Source: Uloborus plumipes (lineage: Eukaryota > Arthropoda > Arachnida > Araneae > Uloboridae). Taken from it: DNA of 64,000 nucleotides. Every line of letters starts with the position of its first letter. Position 1 is the first letter of the stretch. Positions 25,831 to 37,701 of the stretch are shown piece after piece. A model generated the notes under the pieces. It was not told where the DNA came from and ran no database searches. It worked only from the letters and a program-made list of their open reading frames with translations. Position numbers and translations under genes: made by a program. The stretch covers positions 1 to 64,000 of the forward strand of contig JAXGGA010005811.1 of NCBI GenBank assembly GCA_038373865.1. Direction: 5' to 3'.

Positions 25831-27286
25831 AAATTTTTAACATGAGCGCCTACTGGGAAATTTAAATTGAATGTTGATTCTGAACTTAAAGGCGGATTTC
25901 CTTCAAACTAACTTTGTAAGAAAACGGTTTTGATAAAAAATGTATGTTAAGTACTTTTCTGAAAAATCTTCTGTGAGGACTCTGATTCCGACTCCGACTC
26001 CGCAAACATGGCTTAAATGCAGGCTCAGAAAAAAATAACTGACTGGGCAGACATTTTTGTTTATTTATTCATTTTTGTTTTGATATTATTATTATTATTC
26101 TTTTTATTTATTTATTTTTTTTTTTTTTTTGGCAGACAATTTTTTTTTTGTTTACAAAAATTTTTCATTCACGAGAGCATTTTATTCTTTATTTATATTT
26201 AACAACTGGCAACGGATTAAAAATAAAATTCGAGACATTTTATTAACGAACGAGGTTTTTTTTCTTTCTTTGATAAAATGTGTTTTGATGTTCTTTGTAC
26301 TTTTATTTTATTTATTTATTTTTTTTCTTTTGAAAACGATTGTGAAATTTTTCTACGGAAGAACTATAACAGTTACATTCTTTAAAAGGTGCGACAAAAC
26401 TTTATTTACTCGTTTATTTACTTTTTACATGTCCATTTCATCTGATGAGAGGGGTATATTTTGCTTTTAGAAATCAGCTTTAAGTATTATAAAGGTATGT
26501 TTGACATAATTTTCAGTTTCAGATATTCAAGAGAATATTGATTAGATGCTAGAATGTCGATGTACGGGAAAGTAGGCTCGTTTAGTTCTTGACAGAACTT
26601 CTTGTTCTCTGTTTCAGAAGCTCTTGCCTCCCCCCCCCCCCTTTTTGCACTTCATACTGTTTTTATTTATTTTTACTTTCTTCAATTCTATTGAAATTGG
26701 AGGGGGATGAGTATGAGGCGAATGATGCAGTGACTATTTTTGTATAAAGTATAAAATAGTTGCAAATTCAGGGGGCCGGGGGTTTCTTCCTCGGGAAAAA
26801 TTTAGAAAAATAATCTAAAATTCTCCATTTTAACGTCTTATAAAGGGTAACTAAGACAACAAAAATAACAGGAGAAAAATAGGCAAATAATACCATTTAA
26901 AATTTATATCTTCTTTTGCAAATTAAAATCAATTAAAATGAAAATTGCTTGTGCTTGTGGTTCTAAAATCGGTGACATTAATCGACAAGGAAAAAGCGCT
27001 TGGGAGGAGAAAAGAAAACTGACATTGGCCTTCGATAGAAAGTTAGTGTTGTTACGTCGCTCCAATCTACCGACTAATACAACACTGAATTAAATGAAAA
27101 TGATCACAATAGAAAAAATCTGGTATGGACCCCACACTACTTCCTTTTACGTGTAAATTTCTTAGTAGTTGCCTTAAGTGTTAAAAAAAGTGCTTGGAGT
27201 GAGCAAGGTAACAATTCAAATATTTACTCCCCTAATCTGCCACGAAACAATGCAAAAAATATTTTGCAATGGTTAATTTTCTAAAC

Positions 27287-28132
27287 TAGCTGCCAGGGCA
27301 GCTAGATTAGCTTCCTGCGGCATGTTGATGCATAAGTTCCCCCCTCTCTAACTTTTACCTCATTCTGAAGTTATATTATTTGATATAATTTAATGTTCAT
27401 TCGATTTCAAGACATACCACGCACGTGGCCCGGCGTTGCACGGGCACTTCGTGCCCTGAAAGTAGTGAGAAAAAAAATTTAAAGAAACTACTCCCCGCCA
27501 AGGCCGCTCGCTTACAGGCGCTTCACGCCTTTACTTTTTTCCTATATAAAAAAATCATTCGAATTATTGAGATGCTTCACGTCTTCAAGATGGTGAGGAA
27601 AGTTTCAGTAAGTTCAGCCAAGGCTTCACTAGATAGCCTATCTAGTGAAGCCTTGGTTCAGCTCGCTCAAAGGAAAAAAGCAGACATAGATACTCAGTTT
27701 TTAATATAAGTAGATGGCTCTTCAACAAATAAATGTTTCAAAATATTACCAGTAGCTAGCGATAAAAATTCTACGTAAGTGGCCCGCTTATGAGTTTCGT
27801 GTTTGATTTAGTTAAGCCTTCATTCAAAATTCTCATTATCATTGTTATTATACTGTTTCATAGCAACGACGGTTTGCAAGAATGGATTTCATATTTAATC
27901 ATTTATTAGGCTTAATCGCTTCAAACTTGACTACTTATTAATTGATATCTTCGCTAATTAAAATCGTATAATTATATCAATTGAAACTAATGAAGCCTGA
28001 AAAATTACCTATCTATCGGTACCTGGTTCGACTTTCAGGTCATTGGCGTTCAGGAGAAAGAAGCGTGACATAGAAAGAAAGATAGTTAGAAAGAAAGATA
28101 GTTAGAAAGATACTCAGTTTTTAATATAAGTA
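27287..28132 (+). mobile_element. CTAGC-class repeat nested in A2, itself containing a similar unit
   Basis: The segment begins CTAGCTGCCAGGGCAGC and ends TACTCAGTTTTTAATATAAGTAGAT. A second unit with GTGGCCCGGCGTTGCACGGG (27426) and the same tail (27690-27714) lies inside it, indicating insertion of one family member into another. GAAAGATAGTTA repeats occur near 28075-28110. Non-coding. Confidence 0.6.
27618..27656. repeat. 39 bp near-perfect palindrome sharing an arm with the TIR at 33534
   Basis: The arms CCAAGGCTTCACTAGATAG and CTATCTAGTGAAGCCTTGG are separated by a single C. The arm matches the outer 18 or so bases of the terminal repeats of the 33534-36126 element, placed here head to head with no interior. 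Confidence 0.85.
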
Positions 28133-28736
28133 GATATTGCTGATTTTAATATCATTCAGTGAATTTTTCGCAAAATATCGCCAATAGCGCCAAGTTGAAC
28201 CCAAATTCGAAAAATATTTTTTTCGCCAAATTTGTCGCCAACTTGGCGATATGTCGCCAAGTTGGCGTCAAACGGCGACCAAAAGCTTGGCGACATATCG
28301 CCAAGTGGTCGCGCCAATTCATATCACTTGAGTCTGCATTGAAATTAACACTGATTTACCCCAAAAAAGGGGTAAAACACCCCCTTGGGAACATTCAAAT
28401 GCAACCACAAGGGGAGGTGCACAACTAGACCATCCTCAGAGCCTACATACCAAGCTAGAAGCTTCTACGGCATATAGTTTTTGAGTTATGCGACCCACAT
28501 ACGCACACACGTACATACAGACGTCACGAGAAAACTCGTCGTAATTAACTCGGGGGTGGTTGAAAAAAATTTTTCGGCTGCTTATATGTTGCTAGGTACA
28601 TATACACGTGCTGACAGGTCAAAAAAACTAAGGAATTTTCATTCGGGGGTGAGCAAAATCAAAATTTAGACTCAAATTTGAGTGATTTTTTTTTCGCGAT
28701 CACAATACTTCCTTTACTACGTAAAAGGAAGTAACA

Positions 28737-30618
28737 AATGCATTAAATGATTTAAAGGAAATGGTGTGAATATTTAAAAACCTGAAGAGTAACATCCCGG
28801 CCATAAGGACAACTGATGCTTTATACGCATTTGATAAAAAATAAAGTTGCAGGACTTTTCAAAAAGTTTAAAAGATTTATTTAATTGTTTTCAAGACATC
28901 TAGAACACTTATATTTAAGGCATTTTATTCGCAATTTCCAGCCTCTGGCATTTTAATACCGAATTGCTTAGTTTCAGATTGCACTAACTTTGTAAAAAAC
29001 GTCTGTTTTAAGTTAAAAAATGTAGACATTACTAAAAATTTCTCTCAACATTGTTGTTTTTTCCTCAATGGGTTTATGTAAGTATTAAAAATATATAACG
29101 CGTCCTAAATTTTTAAATCGAAATATATATACAATCAATTATCTAAAATTTGTAAAATTATCATTTAAAAAATGCAGTTAAATAACACTTGTAGCTGATG
29201 CACACTTTTATGACAACTTGATGAGAGATTAATAAATTTGCTTGCTATATCAGAAATACCAGGTAATGTATCGTTGAAAATGTATTGTTATGCATTGGTA
29301 AATGTATTGTAGGAGTATTGAGAGAGAAAAAAAGTTTTTTTGCTTTTAAATTCTTTTTGACTTTTAATCCTGCAAACTTTCTGAATCAGTTTTTAAATCA
29401 ATCTGTTCAGCTAATTAATGACTTGGCTGCGATTATTTTTCATTGGAAAGTATTTATCACTTCTGGAATAATTGTTTAAATCAGCAACTTAATGTCAGGT
29501 TCATCTTCTAATTTTTTTTCTGAATTTTGCTTTTGTCGCAGCACAGGAAGCGAAAAATGTTTTGCCCATTTAGGTTGAAAAAAATAGCAATGTTTCACAG
29601 CCCTTTTGGAAAGTTCAAGATTCTGTTTAATGTCAATCTAAAAATGCATAGTTAGTTTTAATTGAATGTCAGTAGTTACATCAACTCGCTGTTCTCTTTC
29701 TTTTATTAAGAGTTAGGAGGTGTCAGTTATGAAATATAGTTTTGATCCAAGATAATTTTTCTTTTTGAGTAGGAAAATATTTAAGAAATGCTTTGAAAAT
29801 ATTAAAGAATATTTGATCTTTTATACGAATTGAAACTTTAATAAAAGTTTGGCGTTGTGATTAAGCAAATAGTGATCACCACTAGCTGAGCTACTTTCAA
29901 ATGTCTAAGAAACTCTAGGGTTTCCCAGAATCTGGGTCGAAGACCTTTTGGCTAGATCAAGCGCATTTATATGCCTTGTTTCTCTCTACAATTATCTCCA
30001 TATATAATTTACAAAACTTGTGTCGGGGCGCTCCGGTGGAAGGACACTATGACCTCCAAAAAAAAAATTCATGTTCGGCAACTTTTCACTAATGATTCGG
30101 AAAATTTGAAGACAGTGAGACAGCTCAATCATGCATTATTTTATTATTCTTTTTTCAATGATGCATTATATCTCTTCTCGGCAGATGTAAGTATTTATGC
30201 ATGCACACATTTTATTATTTTTTCTTTTATTCGTTCGGTAAAATTCGGCGCTTCATTTGATGAATTGAGATTTTATTTTTCCCTTTCAAAAAAACTACGT
30301 TTTAGACGCCCGAGCTTCTTGCAACAATTTCAAAATCTTGACGTTCTTGAAGTTGCCTGCTGTAGTTAGTTTGTTTTTTAAAATGTCTCCATTGACAGTT
30401 ATAGTTTCTAAAGATTCGTTTATTTTATAAATATATGTTCGTTTATTTTAATAGGCTATGTTGAAATAGCCGAAAATGTTGTCTTGAAATGGATACATTA
30501 AAATAACACGCTTAAACATCGCTACATTCATACCTTTCAGGATTCCAAAGTGCAAAAGAATGATATTTGTTACATTTTTTTTGGACTTTTCTTTCCTGAA
30601 AGAAAATTTATTTTATAT
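28737..30618. other. Unassigned AT-rich stretch, no gene supported
   Basis: Several open frames occur, the longest 132 codons at 29971-30369. They show no recognisable motif, no splice context and a biased composition. No bounded repeat is seen here. Confidence 0.4.
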
Positions 30619-30695
30619 ATTAGAGCCAAAATGCCGCCCCTAAAATTGCCGCCCCGGACAGGGGTCCGGAATGTCCGCCGCTAGGGCCGCCCCTG

Positions 30696-32176
30696 TATAC
30701 AGAAAGATCGAACTACCACTATCCTATCATTAATGTAAATATATTTTAAGAAAGGATTCAAGTCAATGAAATTTAGAAGTATATTTCCAACATGCTGAAA
30801 TGGGCTGTTCGGTTGTAATCTCCGATAACTTTCTTAATCCGATCCGATTTCATTTACGTTTTCCTTTCCATCGGCTGCGAGAGTTGAGTTGCCATCTAGC
30901 TGGCTCGTGTTCTCGGGGCGACGAGTTCTGGAGCATGAAGAGATGGAAATGGAATAGAATTCGGGGTCGACCGATGCATTTAAATGTGTGAACAGAAGAT
31001 CACTAAGCATTCAGTTGTGTTCTTTTTCGTGAAAATCTGTGCTAAGTTCTGTTTCTTCAGCGTGTTAAACAGGACGCAGTGAATAAATACATAATCTGCG
31101 AATGAATCATATTGACGCGATATTTAATCACGTTAAGAAGGAAAATTATTCAGTTTCTATTAAAAAAAATTAAAAAGGTTTGAAGACACAATTTGTGAAA
31201 TGTATATTAATGGTGATTATTGCCGTTCAAAAGCGGATTCAGAGGATGGTGAAAGGGTCAACTGACTCCGCTGTGATAAGAAGCGACCGGTCCCCAGAGG
31301 TAACTGAAGTCATTGACTGACAACCACGTCGATAAAAATTTGCACACAAGCTCTTAAGATATCATGTGGCAACTTTTTAACACTATTGGAACGACGAAAT
31401 ATAATATCTTTTACCAAAATAAAATAATAAATATAAAAACAAGTACTGAAAAAAAAAGACGATAAAATTTACAAATTTTGTATAATAAACGGATTTAGAA
31501 ATAACTGAAGCTACTCACCCACACAAATAAAAATGTACACAGTGATTTACACAGGATTATCTCATAGCAACTTTCCAGTACTATTAGAACTGAGGAATCC
31601 GATTTCTTATCTTCGACTTATCGGAAGTTCGACTTATCATTAGTTTTGATTTCCAACATTTTAATAATAAAAACTTGGAATATTCAATTCATGTATAGAT
31701 AACTGACAAGTTTAATCAATTAGAATGAACACTATTTGAATTAAAACGTTAAGGAAAAAAAAAAGAAAAATAAATATTTTTTTAAAACATATTTCATTCT
31801 TGTGAGATAATCCATCCTTTTAAGCTGTATTGAGCAGTTTGTAATTTAAAAAGCAGTAAATATTACAACTTTTTCACATATCGTTCTTCCTTGGCAACAG
31901 ATTCATTTTCTTCCATAGTTTGTATGTAGTCTTCGTTGCAAACCTCAGTGTTTCAATCACATTTCTTAAATTCACATTAAAGAAATTGTCTTTATCAACT
32001 ACTTAAAAAGTCATTTGGTTTAAATTTAATAATCACTATGCCCCTGTCACGACTCATTGAAGATTGAAGAAGTAAAACTTTTGGAAATCAAATCCCTTCC
32101 AGGCGCAATAAGTGCAAACAATACAGCAAGAGCCACCACAGGTGTTATTCCTTTATTGCATATTACTTCAACAGAT
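30696..32176. other. Spacer, no gene supported
   Basis: A GC-richer patch at about 30800-31000 stands out but has no recognisable exon. A TTCGACTTATCGGAAGTTCG phrase near 31613 resembles internal sequence of pogo/Tigger-like MITEs. Low confidence. Confidence 0.35.
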
Positions 32177-33130
32177 GGGTGATTCTCCAAAATCCGAACA
32201 ATATGATGTCCCCGTAGGACAGCACAAAAAATATTTGACCTAGAAAGTTTTTTTATTTTTTTAATTGTTAGAAATACTTATTCTCATGTTATTCAATTCA
32301 TATTAAAGCAATTTTTCATTTATTTTTTTCTACAAAAATTTTTGAATAGCCAAAAAGTCACCTTTTTTGCGTGTCCCACCCTGTTTCTAAAATGTAAATA
32401 AATTATTTTAAAATTTTACGTGAACATTGCACAAATTCCACTTGTAGTGCTGAATTATGTATAGTTATGAATGTAATATAGTGTTGTTTTAGCTTATTTA
32501 AATGATTATATAATCAGGTAGATCATTTTGAAGTTTGTCCCCAGATTGCATGTCCCTCTCCTGGCCTACAAATTGGTTCAATTATTAAAGGCAAAAAGAA
32601 GGAATTTTGAATCTGCAGTACTATAACACTGCTTATTCTCATCACTTCTTTGGACTCGTAGAGTATTTTGTCGATAGAATGTGTCTGCTATTCGTATTAT
32701 TATTCTTTAGTTCAAAATGAGGTATGTAACATTTTCGATGTCCCTCTCCTGGCCAACATTTCTGTTCTAAATAAAATAAAAATAATAATTCTGCCTGCAG
32801 TGTGTAATTGAGTTAAGAGGATAAAAGAGAAAAATACCATTATTTACCTTCTATATAATTCCGGGTAGAAATATCAGCCTTTTTTGATTAAAATGTCCCT
32901 CTCCTGGCGCAAAAAAAATGTCCCTCTCCTGGCGCAAAAACAAAAAAAATGCCACTCTAGCATTACTTTTAAAGCACTGGTAATCTGGCATACTTAAAGT
33001 GAGTTCTCTCTATTTTTCTCTTAATAAGCTCCTAACAAAGAGTAAGTATGATATTTTTTAGATTTTTTTAAGCATTTTCATTTTTAAAGAGTTTGTGAGT
33101 TGAAAATGCCAGGTTTTTGGAGAATCACCC
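32177..33130. mobile_element. GGGTGATTCTCC-ended element with a reiterated 16-mer
   Basis: Terminal inverted repeats are GGGTGATTCTCCAAAA and TTTTTGGAGAATCACCC. Inside, ATGTCCCTCTCCTGGC occurs at about 32549, 32740, 32892 and 32919, with a weaker relative ATGTCCCCGTAGGAC near the left end. The element is 954 bp and non-coding, so non-autonomous. No target duplication beyond AT is visible. Confidence 0.7.
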
Positions 33131-33133
33131 ATT

Positions 33134-33230
33134 TATCGACTGCGGCAAAATTTCAATCATCGATATAATACTCCAACTTTTCAAATGTGGGAGTATTATA
33201 TCGATGATTGAGATTTTGCCGCCAGTCGGT
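33134..33230. repeat. Imperfect hairpin abutting the preceding element
   Basis: Arms of about 40 bp, for example TCATCGATATAATACTCC and GGAGTATTATATCGATGA, surround a short loop near 33185. This could be an independent small foldback. Confidence 0.75.
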
Positions 33231-33533
33231 AAATATCAGATAATAATTGTTTTATTTTGGTTATGTCGTGTAAAAAGTAAAGTATTATTACGTAGTCTTT
33301 GGCACAAAAACTGGCGTCAGTTGAAAAAATCGAGGAGAATCTCAGTTATTGAAATCTTGCAGCAAATTTGGTAAAATTCTAGTTCAATCGGATACTAAGA
33401 AACTGCCCTATTGTAAGTACCCAGAGAAAGTGACCAATCAACGCAAAAATATTTAAGAAATACCGTTAAGTTGTATTTAAAGCTCCATCAAATTGGAAAA
33501 TAATGAACCTAATCCAGTTGCCAATCTCTTTAA

Positions 33534-36126
33534 GCAAGGCTTCACTAGATAGCGTTTTATACAGGCTGCTTCATTACTCAAAACATCAATGGTATAAGAT
33601 TTGCCAGCTAGAGAGCGCTGAATGAGGACCACCCAAATGTTTGTTTACATTTATTAGCATGTTGTTTCTGCTGTAGAAAGTGACGTTTATCTTATCTTTA
33701 AGGGTTAAAAAATATTGATATAGTTAACTGAAGTGGAGTACAGAGTGAATTGATGCCGAAGGCCTTATTAGTACTGCTTTTTAGGGGAAATAAATTCACT
33801 TTTCAGGTAAAGTTGGTCGCAACTCATGATTCAGTCATACGACATTCATTCATTGTTTACTTTCTTCGAATTAGCAACATATAGCAATGGCGTTCAATTT
33901 TGACATCTCTGCATTAATAAAATATACGCTTATATTCGCAGCCGATAAATAAAAATGTAGCAATGAAATAATATTGTTCTATTTACTATTTTGTTTCATT
34001 ATTGTTGCTCACACGATCTTAATTGCTACACAAAAGCTCAGATGTTCATTTTGATAGCGTTGATCCATCAGAGCGATAAATGGCGAATCTATTCGTAGGG
34101 ACATTTCCTTTTGATGCCCCAGAATGAATGCCCTGCAATGAAGCGATTGGTGTTCAACGGAAAGACGATTGACAACAAAACATATTAATTTGTTTAGTAA
34201 AAACGAAATGAGCATATATAATCGTTTGGTACTAAAGAGCAATACAAGTACGAAAAAAATAAACAAAACTACAATATTACGACGACCAACTGTAAAATTT
34301 TGTTTTCATTTACACAAAAGAAAAAGGTAATGTTCTTTTTATGTTAAATTTCACACATTGATAATATTTCGATAATTGGGAATCTGGTGTGGTTGCCAAA
34401 TTTTTGGCGATAATTACTTTATTTTGTTGCTCTTTAGTTTATGTTTGCGAAGGAAGTATTTCCCTCGCTCACAAATTGGCCACAAAGATTTAACGCCAAT
34501 AGGGAAAGATAACCAGACTTCCAATCACCGAAATCTTCCCTTTTTTGTTTCTAATTTCACACATACGTTTAATACTTGAAAGTAAAATAATGGGCCAACT
34601 GAAAAAAAATCTGCGAAATAATGTGAGAATTCTTTAAAAAAACTCGCCAAATCAACTTTAAAAGCTCCATTAGCATGTAACATAATAAGTTTAATAAATA
34701 TATCGAGCCATTATTATCATTGAAATTTAAATCAAAATGCAAAATAAGAGAAAAGAAGCAACCATGAAGACGATGCAGACTTAAAATTTTAATCTTCGCT
34801 TAGGTGGTAAGAAAATACATCGCCAAGTTAAAAAACGTACCTATAACTGAAACGTACATACTACCAAAGATCTCGGTTATTGAAATATTCTCAAAAGCTT
34901 TACGGAGAACAAATTCTTGATGTGCTTTTCAAGATATTAGTGCCATAGTCATTCCAAAATGTCCATTAAAATGTAAAAAAATCGCCAAATAAATTAATTT
35001 GACAATCTAAACTCATCAAAAGTTTTGATGGAACTATCGTTCCAAAATCGCCATTTATCGCTCTGCGGTGCCAGTGTCGTTTCATAGTTTAATTATAATT
35101 AGAATCAATTAAAATGAAAAATAATTCGCTAACTAATTAAAACAAGCCGTTAAAATGCAGAATAAACCAGCAAATCAAACAAGCTATTAAATGACGTTAA
35201 AATATAATAAAATAGAATTGAATGCCAAATTGTAAAATTGTCGCCAACAAATTAAATTTTAATTTTGTCTTTTATTATCTGACTAGGTGACCCGTGCGGA
35301 ATTCCGCAAAAAAAAAAAAAAAAACTCTAAACTTAAAATTTAATACGACAATTTTTATTGGCTTCATTTGCACAACATCGCCATCTACTGCCGTCGTTCT
35401 GACAACTTTTCAAAGAGATCAAAGACTCGTTCACTTTTACAACTACTACAAAAGTGATACCCTATATTAAAATAAAATACCCAAGGCTACTACTAAACTA
35501 AATACTAACGTTATCGCAAAACTACCATAGTATTTTGAAACAATAAAAGTTACAATTAAGGTTTACCGATCTAAGCCTTGGCTTGAAATGTGGCATTTAA
35601 AATTGATTTGAACAACAATGTAACGATTTTAACAGTTGAGCAAAAAATTTAACTTTTTCAAATTTCAATCGCTTATAAGTCGCTTAAACGTGGATTTTCG
35701 AGATTCTCGTTACGCGGCGCTAGCGGAGAAACGTTCTAAAGAACGCATTTTTTTCAATCTTTCGAATGAAATCAAAATGGAGACGATACGACAATTATTT
35801 CGCTAGATAGAGTCAATTTTGTGCCCAAAAATTGAAGTTCGAATAAAAAACGAACCGACACTTTTTAGAGGGTGGGTCTAATTTTCGTCAATAGTCCGCG
35901 GGATAAGCTTCAAAATCATAAATTTTCTTGCAATTCGATAAAGAAATGAGCGAGTTTCGACCGGGTATAGGATTCGGCTTAGAGAAATAATATATGGAGA
36001 TTTGTATATAATGTTAGTTACCACAAAATTCGATAGATGTCGCTAGGCGACATGTATCCGTTTTTATCCCAAGGATTTTGATCAAATGAAGCAGCCTGTA
36101 TAAAACGCTATCTAGTGAAGCCTTGC
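33534..36126. mobile_element. 2.6 kb TIR element, GCAAGGCTTCACTAGATAGC ends
   Basis: About 42 bp of exact terminal inverted repeat (GCAAGGCTTCACTAGATAGC onward to GGCTGCTTCATT) is flanked by TTTAA on both sides (33529-33533, 36127-36131). The interior is AT-rich with no transposase. A CTAGGTGACCCGTGCGG start near 35284 suggests a second element nested inside. Confidence 0.8.
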
Positions 36127-36284
36127 TTTAAGTGATTACGTTACCGATACTCTAAAACACATATTTACAAAACTCGAGAAAATAATTGATGCAGTCAAAA
36201 ATCTACTAATAAAGGAGTACAATTTATTCTACAAAATAATATTTGCACGTTTCAAAGCACAATAAAAAACACATTGTCTTAATC

Positions 36285-37588
36285 TTTACTAATAATATAA
36301 AGCAGTAGAGTTTGTTTGTTTGTTTGTTTGAACGCGCTAATCTCAGGAACTACTGGTTCGATTTGAAAAATTCTTTTTGTGTTGAATAGTCCATTTATCC
36401 AGAAAGACTTTAGGCTATAGTTTGAAAAGATTCGATAAGCGATTCGTTTTTTATTCGAATTCAAGGCAATTTTCACATAAATCGCCGAATACTGGGGTTA
36501 AAAATTACTTGCACATATTAATGTTACATATCGTTGGAAGCAGAAAAATTTTGTCCGTCTTATGCAGTTTGTTCCGATTCTCTAACTTAAACACAGCACG
36601 AGTTATTCAATTTTTAAACTTGCCTTTTGCAAGGCTTCATCCGATTTCTTGCAATACTTGGTTCATTAAAACCATCAATAAAAAATAAACTAATTATTCC
36701 ACAGTTTTGATTTTTACGCCATTGGATAGAGCGATATTTTTAACCCCAGAATTGATTCGACTTACAGTCGAAGAACCAAGCTTTTATCTCCACTAGAAAA
36801 AAAGTTACAAGCGTTTGAACTTAGAGTTCGAAAACCTCTTTCCTGATCAAACTATTAACGTTTTATTGCGTTGCTATGGCGACATCTTTTAAATTCATTG
36901 TTGGTGTCCTTTTCTTCATTTCGTTTCTTAAAAGCATTTCATTTCACGGCGTTTCAACAAGGCAAATAATGCGATCGTCCGTGTTTCACTTGAATTCCTG
37001 CCTACTAAATGACTTATTTTTTTTTTTTTCTGGTACCATTTTGAAAATGTGTTTCAAATTAAATTGTAATTCATGTTTTTAGCAGGGATTTTTTTTGGCT
37101 GCGATCTAAATATTAAAACAACTTTTTTGTTTGGAATTTTGCAAGTAATGTTACAGGAAGAGAGCGGTTTGGAAATATTTGTTTTTGATAGGGAATTGTA
37201 TTTGTTTATTAGGGAGAGTGTTAAATATGTGCTACTTGACATTGTTTTTATTCCTAAGGAAGCATGTGCAAATAATGCGATTGACTTTTTGATGCGGGAA
37301 AGTCTTTTAGCGAGCCGCTTTAGCGGGGAGTAGTTTTCTGAAACCGGTTTCGTTAAAACTTTCCTCCCTCCTTTAAATGCGAGCCGGTAATTTGTTTTAA
37401 CTTTCCTTACTACTTTAAAGGCGAGTCGCCTTGGCGGCGAGTAGTTTGCTGAAACTTTCCTCGCTACTTTAAAGGCGAGCTGCCTTGGCGGTTATATATC
37501 ATTATATACCGCCTTGACGGCGAGTTGTTTATTTAAATTTTCATCACTACTTTAAAGCCCGTGCAACGCCGGGCCCCACAGCTAGTGA
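36285..37588 (-). mobile_element. CTAGC-class dispersed repeat, inverted, with minisatellite
   Basis: On the minus strand it starts ACTAGCTGTGGGGCCCGG at 37588 and ends with (CAAA)n then TTTATATTATTAGTAAAG near 36285. The phrase CTCAGGAACTACTGGTTCGA (36343-36362) resembles dispersed repeats common in arthropod genomes (recalled, not searched). Coding potential is not convincing. Confidence 0.6.
37311..37552. repeat. Minisatellite, period about 60 bp
   Basis: About four imperfect units contain CTACTTTAAAGGCGAG, CGCCTTGGCGGCGAGTAGTT and TGAAACTTTCCT. The GCC-rich cores can form hairpins. It lies in the 5' part (minus orientation) of the CTAGC-class repeat; a related unit occurs at about 27470-27530. 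Confidence 0.65.
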
Positions 37589-37701
37589 TAAATATTCTAC
37601 TTACAACTAAGACTACAAAATGTTTTAAAATACAAATCATAGTAAAAGCTCGTTTGCCTGCTGGCGCGCATTCGTTTCCAATGTCTATGTAAAAGCCTTT
37701 T

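Larger units (their letters stand above)
27121..28736 (+). mobile_element. Family A2 repeat interrupted by a nested insertion
   Basis: The left part 27121-27286 begins TGGTATGGACCCCACACTACTT. The right part 28133-28736 resumes at TATTGCTGATTTTAATATCA and ends in the palindrome ACTTCCTTTACTACGTAAAAGGAAGT. Comparison with the uninterrupted copy at 50097-50882 locates the insertion. Heptamers TTGGCGA/TCGCCAA are dense at 28180-28310. Confidence 0.75.
24758..30695. mobile_element. Large composite bounded by CAGGGGCGGCCCTAGC inverted repeats
   Basis: CAGGGGCGGCCCTAGC at the left and GCTAGGGCCGCCCCTG at the right are exact 16 bp inverted repeats with hAT-like CAGGGGCGG ends. The flanks TGTACAG and TATACAG match at 6 of 7 bases. 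Subterminal GCCGCCCC/AATGCC stretches recur at both ends. Inside are a 147 bp tandem array, AT-rich tracts, a nested family A2 copy and unassigned sequence. No transposase was found. The two ends could belong to different insertions. Confidence 0.5.

Noticed and set aside
28159..28428. 89-codon frame shared by A2 copies
   Set aside because: It recurs only because the repeat recurs. Frames differ between copies and the sequence follows the TTGGCGA array rather than a protein constraint.
29971..30369. 132-codon open frame
   Set aside because: AT-rich composition with no motif, start context or neighbouring exons; chance length is plausible.
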